Below, piece after piece: positions 57,624 through 64,000 of a stretch of DNA of 64,000 bases (its first letter is position 1; each line of letters starts with the position of its first letter). The stretch is from Dongia sedimenti (GTDB taxonomy: Bacteria; Pseudomonadota; Alphaproteobacteria; Dongiales; Dongiaceae). The notes beneath the pieces are model-generated. The model did no database searches. It was not told the origin of the DNA and saw nothing but the letters and a program-made list of their open reading frames with translations. The stretch lies in the NCBI GenBank assembly GCA_030715195.1, contig JAUYVI010000004.1, forward strand, positions 186,001-250,000. Reading direction: 5' to 3'. Position numbers and translations under genes: made by a program.

Positions 57624-58492
57624 GCGCGGCGGCAGGCGCGCGCGGCCTTTCGCTCGGCCGGATCGTGCTCTACGCGATCCTCGGCCTCTTCGCGATCTTC
57701 TACATGCTGCCGCTGTTCGTGATGATCGTGACCTCGTTCAAGTCGTTGGACGAGATCCGGCTCGGCGACATGCTGGGCCTGCCGCAGCAGCCGACCGCCG
57801 ATGCCTGGTTCGCCGCATGGCAGACCAGCTGCATCGGCCTCACCTGCGAGGGCCTCAAGGGCTATTTCTGGAACTCGATCAAGATGGTGGTCCCCGCCGT
57901 CTTCATCTCCACCATCCTCGGCTCGCTGAACGGCTATGTGCTGACCAAGTGGCGCTTTCCCGGCCATCGCTGGGTCTTCGCGCTGATGCTGTTCGGCTGC
58001 TTCATTCCGTTCCAGTCGGTGCTGGTGCCGATGGCGCTCATCCTCGGCAAGCTCGGGATCGCCGGCACCACGGCGGGCCTGGTCCTGGTTCACGTGGTCT
58101 ACGGCCTCGGCTTCACCACGCTGTTCTTCCGGAACTATTACGAGGCCTTCCCCAACGAGCTCATCCGCGCCGCGCAGATCGACGGCGCCAGCTTCTTCCA
58201 GATCTTCCGCCGCATCATGCTGCCGAGCTCCGGACCGATCATCGTCGTCACCGTGATCTTCCAGTTCACCAACATCTGGAACGACTTCCTGTTCGGCGCC
58301 TCGTTCGCGTCCGGCGACAGCGCGCCGATGACGGTGGCGCTGAACAACCTGGTCAACACCTCGACTGGCGTGCGCGAATACAATGTCTACATGGCGGCGG
58401 CGATCATCGCCGCTCTGCCGACCCTCCTAGTCTACATCATTTCCGGCCGTTATTTCGTGCGCGGGCTCATGGCCGGCGCGGTCAAAGGATAA
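57620..58492 (+). CDS. Sugar ABC transporter permease (second)
   Basis: This 290-residue inner-membrane protein starts with GTG, overlapping the first permease by 4 bp. It has about six hydrophobic segments and the EAA motif RAAQIDGASFFQIFRRIMLP. It resembles GtsC-type CUT1 permeases and pairs with the first permease. The ATPase gene follows 4 bp later. Confidence 0.93.
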   Translation: MSAAAGARGLSLGRIVLYAILGLFAIFYMLPLFVMIVTSFKSLDEIRLGDMLGLPQQPTADAWFAAWQTSCIGLTCEGLKGYFWNSIKMVVPAVFISTILGSLNGYVLTKWRFPGHRWVFALMLFGCFIPFQSVLVPMALILGKLGIAGTTAGLVLVHVVYGLGFTTLFFRNYYEAFPNELIRAAQIDGASFFQIFRRIMLPSSGPIIVVTVIFQFTNIWNDFLFGASFASGDSAPMTVALNNLVNTSTGVREYNVYMAAAIIAALPTLLVYIISGRYFVRGLMAGAVKG

Positions 58493-58496
58493 AGCG

Positions 58497-59597
58497 ATGG
58501 GATTTCTCGAGATCCGCAACGTCAAGAAGCGCTATGGCGGGACCGATGTCCTCAAAGGCATCGACATCTCGATCGAGCAGGGCGACTTCCTGGTCCTGGT
58601 CGGTCCCTCGGGCTGCGGCAAGTCCACGCTGCTGAACCTGATCGCCGGTCTCGACCAACTCAGCGAGGGCGAGATCTGGATCAACGGCGTGATGGTCAAC
58701 GACCTTCATCCCTCGAAGCGCGACATCGCCATGGTGTTCCAGTCTTACGCGCTCTATCCCAACATGACGGTCGCGGAGAATGTCGTGTTCGGCCTGGAAA
58801 TGCGTGGCGTTCCGAAGCCCGAGCGCGAGGCGGCCGTGGCCGAGGTCGCGAAGATCCTGCAGATCGAACACCTCTTGACGCGCAAGCCGAGCCAGCTCTC
58901 CGGAGGCCAGCGCCAGCGCGTCGCCATGGGCCGGGCCCTCGTGCGCAAGCCGCTGGTCTTCCTGTTCGACGAGCCGCTCAGCAATCTCGACGCCAAGCTC
59001 CGGGTCGAGATGCGGACCGAGATCAAGCGCCTGCACCAGAACATGGGCGCCACCATCGTCTACGTGACCCACGACCAGATTGAGGCGATGACCCTGGCGA
59101 CCCAGATCGCCGTCATGAATGGCGGCGAGATTCAGCAGCTGGGCAGTCCCAAGGAAATCTACAACCGCCCGGTCAACACCTTTGTGGCCAGCTTCATGGG
59201 CTCGCCCTCGATGAACATGATCCCGGCGGTGCTCGGCAATGGCGGCGTCGAGATCGCTTCCGGCAATGGCGCGCCGATCTCGCTGCGCCTGCCGGCGAAC
59301 GGCCGCGGCCCGAATGCGGCGTCCGGCCGCAAGGTCATTCTGGGCCTGCGCCCGGAGGCGGTGACCGACCCGGGCGCCGCCGACCGCAATGGCGCCGTCA
59401 CCGACGCGAATTGCCATGTCGAGGTCGTCGAGCCCGCGGGCTCCGACACGTTCGCGGTGATGCGCCTGGGCGGAGTCGAGGTCATCGCCCGGATGCGGGC
59501 CGACACCGACCTGAAGCCGGGGCAGACCGCGCCCTTCGCCTTCAATATGGAGAAGGCCGTGCTGTTCGACCCCCAAAGCGGCAACCGGATCGACTGA
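58497..59597 (+). CDS. Sugar ABC transporter ATP-binding protein (UgpC/MalK type)
   Basis: This 366-residue cytoplasmic ATPase drives the importer. It has Walker A GPSGCGKST, the signature LSGGQRQRV, Walker B LVFLFDEPLSNLD and the switch histidine in VYVTHDQIEAM. The C-terminal TOBE-type regulatory domain is present (GRKVILGLRPEAVTDPG). It completes the importer and lies 29 bp before the DUF1479 gene. Confidence 0.95.
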   Translation: MGFLEIRNVKKRYGGTDVLKGIDISIEQGDFLVLVGPSGCGKSTLLNLIAGLDQLSEGEIWINGVMVNDLHPSKRDIAMVFQSYALYPNMTVAENVVFGLEMRGVPKPEREAAVAEVAKILQIEHLLTRKPSQLSGGQRQRVAMGRALVRKPLVFLFDEPLSNLDAKLRVEMRTEIKRLHQNMGATIVYVTHDQIEAMTLATQIAVMNGGEIQQLGSPKEIYNRPVNTFVASFMGSPSMNMIPAVLGNGGVEIASGNGAPISLRLPANGRGPNAASGRKVILGLRPEAVTDPGAADRNGAVTDANCHVEVVEPAGSDTFAVMRLGGVEVIARMRADTDLKPGQTAPFAFNMEKAVLFDPQSGNRID

Positions 59598-59626
59598 GCC
59601 GCATTCGTTTCGAGATGAGGTGAGCC

Positions 59627-60880
59627 ATGCTGAACCTGCGCATCGACAATATCGGCGAGAGCATCAAGACCACGAAGCGCGCCATGCGCGCCAAGCTCCC
59701 CGACCTGAAGAAGATCATGGCCGAGGTCGAGGAAGACCTGAAGCGCGAGGTCGATGTGATCGCGACGGCGCGCGCGAAGGGCGGCAACGTGGTCCCGATC
59801 ATCGAGTACCAGGACATCGTCGATGAGAAGATCCCGGAATCGCTCAAGGCCGACCTCCGCCGCCGCGGCGTCGCCGTGGTGCGCGGCGTCTATCCGCGCG
59901 CCGAGGCCGAGGCCTGGAACGACGAGCTCGGCCAGTATCTGGAGAAGAACCGCTACAGCGAGCGCCGACCGGCGCCGCAGGTCAAGGACGAGTATTTCAG
60001 CAAGCTCAAATCCGACAAGCCGCAGATCTTCGGCATCTACTGGTCGAAGCCGCAGATGGCGGCCAGGACCCATCCGCATTCGGCGCGCACCCGCGCCTTC
60101 ATGAACCGGCTGTGGAAGTACGAGACCAACGGCAAGAAGCATTTCGACCCCGATCGCGAGACGCTGTATGCCGACCGCATCCGTCGCCGCCAGCCGGGCG
60201 ACAAGACCCTGGGTCTCTCGCCGCACATGGATGCGGGCTCGGTTGAGCGCTGGCTGGACGACGAGTACCAGCACGTGTTCCGCCATGTCTTCTCCGGCAA
60301 CTGGCGCGCCTATGATCCCTTCGACGGCGCCGGCCGGGCCGAGACCGATGAGATCCCGTCGCCGGCGGTCTGCAGCGCATTCCGCAGCTTCCAGGGCTGG
60401 ACCGCGCTGACGCCGCAGGGCCCGAAGGACGGAACGCTCCAGGTCATGCCGCTCACCAAGGCGATGGTCTATCTGCTGCTGCGCCCGCTGATGGACGATG
60501 TGCCGGAGGACGTGCTCTGCGGCGCCGAGCCGGCCCGCGCCTTCTCGATCGAGCCGGAATGGCACCCGCTGCTGACCCCGGCGCTCTGCTCGATCCCGAA
60601 AGTGGAGCCGGGCGACACCGTCTGGTGGCACACCGACATCGTCCATTCGGTCGAGGACGTGCATCGCGGCACCGGCTACAGCAATGTCATCTACATCGCC
60701 GCGGCACCCTATTGCGCGAAGAACGCGGCCTATCTGGAAAAGCAGAAACCGACCTTCCTGGCCGGCAGGAGCGCACCGGATTTCTCGGCGGAAGACTATG
60801 AAGTCGATTTCGAAGGCCGCGCCACGCCCGACGACCTGACCGAGCTCGGCAAGAAGCAGATGGGTTTGATTCCGTGGTAG
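59627..60880 (+). CDS. DUF1479 protein (putative Fe(II)/2-oxoglutarate oxygenase fold)
   Basis: This 417-residue protein matches DUF1479, the YbiU family. Probable metal ligands for a double-stranded beta-helix are in LSPHMDAGSVERW (HxD) and the later histidine in WWHTDIVHSVEDVHRG. That pattern would fit a 2-oxoglutarate-dependent oxygenase. It lies between the importer and mannonate dehydratase, so the substrate may be the imported sugar acid. The function is not established for the family. Confidence 0.87.
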   Translation: MLNLRIDNIGESIKTTKRAMRAKLPDLKKIMAEVEEDLKREVDVIATARAKGGNVVPIIEYQDIVDEKIPESLKADLRRRGVAVVRGVYPRAEAEAWNDELGQYLEKNRYSERRPAPQVKDEYFSKLKSDKPQIFGIYWSKPQMAARTHPHSARTRAFMNRLWKYETNGKKHFDPDRETLYADRIRRRQPGDKTLGLSPHMDAGSVERWLDDEYQHVFRHVFSGNWRAYDPFDGAGRAETDEIPSPAVCSAFRSFQGWTALTPQGPKDGTLQVMPLTKAMVYLLLRPLMDDVPEDVLCGAEPARAFSIEPEWHPLLTPALCSIPKVEPGDTVWWHTDIVHSVEDVHRGTGYSNVIYIAAAPYCAKNAAYLEKQKPTFLAGRSAPDFSAEDYEVDFEGRATPDDLTELGKKQMGLIPW

Positions 60881-60904
60881 GCTTGCTGCTGCCGTCTTCT
60901 CGAT

Positions 60905-60993
60905 CGTCATCCCCGGACTTGGTCCGGGGATCCACGCCTTTTCATACGTCGCTTCCCAAGGCGTGGATCCCCGCGCCTAGCGCGGGGATGACG
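60905..60993. repeat. Dispersed palindromic repeat, copy 5
   Basis: Long form. It begins CGTCATCCCCGGAC and ends GCGGGGATGACG, with inner arms CCACGCCTT and AAGGCGTGG. It lies between the DUF1479 gene and uxuA, both on the plus strand. Confidence 0.85.
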
Positions 60994-61048
60994 GGGGAGA
61001 GAGCTGCCCCTTCTCAGCACAACACGACAGATTAACGAGGCACCACAC

Positions 61049-62230
61049 GTGGAAGAGACCTGGCGCTGGTTCGGTCCGAAGGACAAGGTTCCGCTGCAGC
61101 ATGTGCGGCAGGCGGGGGCCACCGGCATCGTGACCGCGCTGCATCACGTCCCCAACGGGACCGCCTGGGACAAGGATGATGTCGCCCGGCGCAACGCGGA
61201 AGTGAAGGCCGGCGGCATGCGCTGGTCGGTGGTCGAGAGCATCCCGATCTCCGAGGAGATCAAGACTCGCACCGGCGACTGGAAGAAGCATCTCGAAGCC
61301 TATGGCCAGTCGATCCGCGCCCTGGCAGCCAACGGCATCGAGACCGTCTGCTACAACTTTATGCCGGTGATCGACTGGACCCGCACCGATCTCTATTACA
61401 AGATGCCGGACGGTTCGCTTTCGTTGCGCTTCGACGCGAACGAGTTCGCGGCCTTCGACCTCTTCATCCTGCGGCGCCAGCATGCCGCCGCAGAATACAC
61501 GCCCGAACGGATCGAGGCCGCGCGCCGATGCCATGAGGCGATGACGACCGAGCAGCGCGAGAAGCTGACCCGCACCATCATCGCCGGCCTGCCGGGCGCC
61601 GAGGAGAGCTACACCATCGAGATGTTGCGCGCGGCGCTCGACAAGTATCGCGGCGTCACCAAGGACGAGTTCCGCGACAGGCTGGGCGAGTTTCTCGACG
61701 CGATGACGCCGATCGCCGAGGAGGCGGGCGTGCGGCTGGCCATCCATCCCGACGATCCCCCGCGCTCATTGCTCGGCCTGCCGCGCATCGTCAGCACCCA
61801 GGAAGACGCGCGCTGGATCCTGAACCGGGTGGAGAGTCCGAACAACGGCCTGACCTTCTGCACCGGCTGTTACGGCGTGCGGCCCGACAACGACCTCGTC
61901 GCCATGGCGAAGGAGTTCGCGTCGCGCATCCATTTCCTGCATCTGCGCGCCACCAAGCGCGAGGACGACCCGGAGAGCTTCTTCGAGGCCGACCACCTCG
62001 CCGGCGATGTCGACATGGTCGGCGTCATCACCGAAGTGCTGAAGGAAGAGAAGAAGCGCGAATCCGCCGGCCGCGGCGACAGGGAAATCCCGATGCGCCC
62101 GGATCACGGCCACCAGATGCTGGACGACATCGACAAGAGCGTAAACCCCGGCTATTCCGCCATCGGCCGGCTGCGCGGCCTGGCCGAGCTGCGCGGTGTC
62201 GCGACGGCGGTGAAGCGGATGCTCGGCTAG
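61049..62230 (+). CDS. uxuA: Mannonate dehydratase
   Basis: This 393-residue enzyme dehydrates D-mannonate to 2-keto-3-deoxygluconate in glucuronate breakdown. Family segments include MEETWRWFGPKDKVPLQHVR at the N-terminus, SVVESIPISEEIK, the metal-site regions RLAIHPDDPPRSLLGLPRI and CTGCYGVRPDND, and FLHLRATKR. The C-terminus reads RPDHGHQMLDD. It lies downstream of the ABC importer and DUF1479 gene. It overlaps the end of the convergent SDR gene by 4 bp. Confidence 0.96.
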   Translation: MEETWRWFGPKDKVPLQHVRQAGATGIVTALHHVPNGTAWDKDDVARRNAEVKAGGMRWSVVESIPISEEIKTRTGDWKKHLEAYGQSIRALAANGIETVCYNFMPVIDWTRTDLYYKMPDGSLSLRFDANEFAAFDLFILRRQHAAAEYTPERIEAARRCHEAMTTEQREKLTRTIIAGLPGAEESYTIEMLRAALDKYRGVTKDEFRDRLGEFLDAMTPIAEEAGVRLAIHPDDPPRSLLGLPRIVSTQEDARWILNRVESPNNGLTFCTGCYGVRPDNDLVAMAKEFASRIHFLHLRATKREDDPESFFEADHLAGDVDMVGVITEVLKEEKKRESAGRGDREIPMRPDHGHQMLDDIDKSVNPGYSAIGRLRGLAELRGVATAVKRMLG

Positions 62231-63081
62231 GACGACCAGTTCTTCTTGAAATCGCCGAACAGGGTCAGCCCGCCGCAGGCGAAAATGGTCTGGCCGGTGA
62301 TGTAGCTGGCATCGTCGGAAGCCAGGAAGGCGAAGACTGCGGCCATTTCCTGCGCTCCAGCAGCACGGCCCATCGGAATATGCGATTCGACATCGTGCCG
62401 CATCTTCGGGTCGTTGATCCAGCGCGCGTTCATGTCGGTGTCGACCGCGCCCGGCCCGACCGCATTCACCCGGATGCCCTTGTCGGCATATTCCAGCGCC
62501 AGGGTGCGGGTCAGGTTCTCCATGCCACCCTTGCTGATCGAATAGGCGATGTAGCCCGGCTTCGGGATGATCTCATGCACGCTGGAGCAGTTCAGGATCA
62601 CCCCGCCGGAATGCTTGGTCGCGGCGCCGTAGCCGAGGCTGCCCGTGGGGCGGTTGAGGAAATGCCGCAGCGCCGCTTGTGAGCAGAGCAAGGCACCGGT
62701 CAGGTTGACGGCGATGACGCGCTCGTAATCCGCGAGCGGGTAGGTCTCGCTCGGCGTCTCGGTCTGGATGCCGGCATTGTTGACCAGGATGTCGAGCCTG
62801 CCGAAGGCGGCGAGCACGTCCTTGAACATCGCCGCGATCGCTTCCGGCTTGCCGACATCGGCCTGGACGATGCGATGCTTGCGGTCGGCGAAGCCTTCTT
62901 CGGCGCTGATCGCCTGGACCGATTTCAGCGTCTCTTCAGCCGCGCCCTGCGATCCCGCGTAGTTGATCGCGACCGTGGCGCCTTCCGCGGCGAAGCGTTC
63001 GGCGATGGCGCGGCCGATCCCGCGCGAGGCGCCGGTGATCAGGGCGAAGCGGCCGTCCAGGCGGCGGCATTGGCTGGTCAT
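62227..63081 (-). CDS. SDR-family oxidoreductase
   Basis: This 284-residue classical short-chain dehydrogenase has the cofactor motif TGASRGIG, the NNAG motif in ILVNNAGIQ, the catalytic serine in ILNCSSVHE and the YxxxK motif in YIAYSISKGG. It resembles glucose 1-dehydrogenase-type enzymes. It ends 4 bp inside the uxuA stop, on the opposite strand. It may act as a fructuronate or mannonate oxidoreductase in place of UxuB, which is inference from position. Confidence 0.9.
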   Translation of the reverse strand: MTSQCRRLDGRFALITGASRGIGRAIAERFAAEGATVAINYAGSQGAAEETLKSVQAISAEEGFADRKHRIVQADVGKPEAIAAMFKDVLAAFGRLDILVNNAGIQTETPSETYPLADYERVIAVNLTGALLCSQAALRHFLNRPTGSLGYGAATKHSGGVILNCSSVHEIIPKPGYIAYSISKGGMENLTRTLALEYADKGIRVNAVGPGAVDTDMNARWINDPKMRHDVESHIPMGRAAGAQEMAAVFAFLASDDASYITGQTIFACGGLTLFGDFKKNWSS

Positions 63082-63167
63082 GGGTCACTTCCATTCGTCG
63101 CGTTTTGCGCGGCTGGGACTAACCCATCCGCGTGACGGCGGCAACCCGAATGGAAGCGGAACGCGGG

Positions 63168-64000
63168 CTAGGCGCGGCGGGAAAACAGGTACGGGCCGTA
63201 CTTCGCAGCGAACAGCAGGAAGGCGCCGGCCCAGATCAGGCCGGCGAGGCCGACCGTTGCCGGATAATCGGTCGGCAGCCAGCCGGCCGCGACACGTAGG
63301 GCCGCACCCAGGGTGACCAGGGCGTAGATCGCCTTGGTGCCGAAATCGGCCGTCAAGGCCCGGCCGGTATGGCCGAGGCTGGCCCGCGTCATCACCGCGA
63401 GAGTCATCGTGCCGACGGCTCCCGCCGTCAATGCATGCAGCGCGATCGCCGTGGTCACGAACTCCGGTGCCAGGGCGGAAGTGGCCAGCGCCAGCAGTCC
63501 GAGGATCAGCCAGAGATAGCCGAGATGGAGAATGATCACGAGCGGTTCGCGGAAGGTGCGCTGTCCCTGCCAGCGTGTCAGGCGAATCACCTGGATGACG
63601 CCGGCAATCAACAGCAGCACACCTGCCCAGGTCTGATCCGGCCACACCGCCCAGGCCAGCATGGCGACCAGGGTCGCAGCGACGGCCAGCTTGTCGATCG
63701 GGCCGAAGGGCGCGGGGAAGGGTTCGCCTTTCTCCTTGGCCAGCCAGTTACGGGTGAAGCTCGGAATGATCCGGCCGCCGATCAGCGAGATCAGCGTGGT
63801 GGCGAGCGCGATCGCCAGCCGCGCGCCGAGCATCGGATCGGTTGCGGTCCAGTCCGGCAGGAAGGAGACGACATCGGCCAATCCGAAGGCCGCGATCATC
63901 GCCACCACCGGCAGGTTGCGTTTGTTGTTGCCGGCGATGATCTCGCGGAAGGCGGATCCGCTGAGCGCGATCCAGTACAGCAGGGCGAGCACGATCCCGA
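63168..64000 (-). CDS. NnrS-family membrane protein (5' end outside window)
   Basis: This C-terminal fragment of about 277 residues has about eight hydrophobic segments. Its conserved regions fit the NnrS family, linked to nitric oxide resistance and denitrification: GGRIIPSFTRNWLAK, ALHALTAGAVGTMTLAVMTRAS and GHTGR. The frame is open to the right edge, so the N-terminal 100 or more residues are outside the window. NnrS is a haem- and copper-containing membrane protein in characterised species. No denitrification genes are in view. Confidence 0.9.
   Translation of the reverse strand, partial: GIVLALLYWIALSGSAFREIIAGNNKRNLPVVAMIAAFGLADVVSFLPDWTATDPMLGARLAIALATTLISLIGGRIIPSFTRNWLAKEKGEPFPAPFGPIDKLAVAATLVAMLAWAVWPDQTWAGVLLLIAGVIQVIRLTRWQGQRTFREPLVIILHLGYLWLILGLLALATSALAPEFVTTAIALHALTAGAVGTMTLAVMTRASLGHTGRALTADFGTKAIYALVTLGAALRVAAGWLPTDYPATVGLAGLIWAGAFLLFAAKYGPYLFSRRA

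Overview
The window is GC-rich, densely packed bacterial DNA from an alphaproteobacterium, most likely a Rhodospirillales-type lineage. The evidence is an Irr-type Fur regulator with a candidate ICE box, the dut-coaBC / ubiB-ubiE / mutM / enoyl-CoA hydratase block that in many alphaproteobacteria lies near dnaA, and dispersed palindromes starting CGTCATCCC. Genus cannot be resolved. No rRNA, tRNA, CRISPR array or intact insertion sequence was found.

Layout. 1-5.5 kb: 3' part of pnp, a glycerophosphodiester phosphodiesterase, a flavin oxidoreductase and two tandem EamA transporters. 5.6-11.6 kb: a queuosine block (precursor transporter, queA, tgt, a HAD phosphatase, queF, queG). 11.7-17.8 kb: three exported proteins, two caspase-like proteases flanking an SH3/TPR protein, that share repeat modules. 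17.8-20.9 kb: irr, rubrerythrin, a GlpC-like Fe-S protein and a DUF3501 protein. 21-30.5 kb: a fused spermidine synthase-like membrane protein, an RND efflux operon with a divergent TetR regulator, and an SH3 protein. 30.7-37.1 kb: housekeeping genes including a 2-hydroxyacid dehydrogenase, a GNAT protein that appears to start at CTG, moeB, cysK with an Rrf2 regulator, dut and coaBC. 37.3-43.9 kb: PAS protein, FAD oxidoreductase, ubiB, ubiE, mutM and a class III nucleotide cyclase. 43.9-48.7 kb: a compositionally foreign segment with one 1,259-residue protein ending in a PD-(D/E)XK nuclease-like domain, then about 880 bp without a convincing gene. 48.7-54.4 kb: exported hypothetical, enoyl-CoA hydratase, PilZ-like protein, Do-family protease and a divergent two-component system. 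54.5-63.1 kb: a sugar-acid module (FCD-type GntR regulator, four-gene ABC importer, DUF1479 protein, mannonate dehydratase, convergent SDR). The window ends inside an NnrS-family gene.

How the genes work together. The queuosine genes cover uptake of the precursor, preQ0 reduction, base exchange on tRNA, ribosyl transfer and epoxyqueuosine reduction. The irr-rubrerythrin block ties iron status to peroxide handling. The gntR-ABC-uxuA block looks like import and breakdown of a hexuronate-like substrate under one regulator. The strongest candidates for undescribed biology are the lone giant nuclease-like protein in the AT-richer insertion and the exported caspase/SH3/TPR trio.
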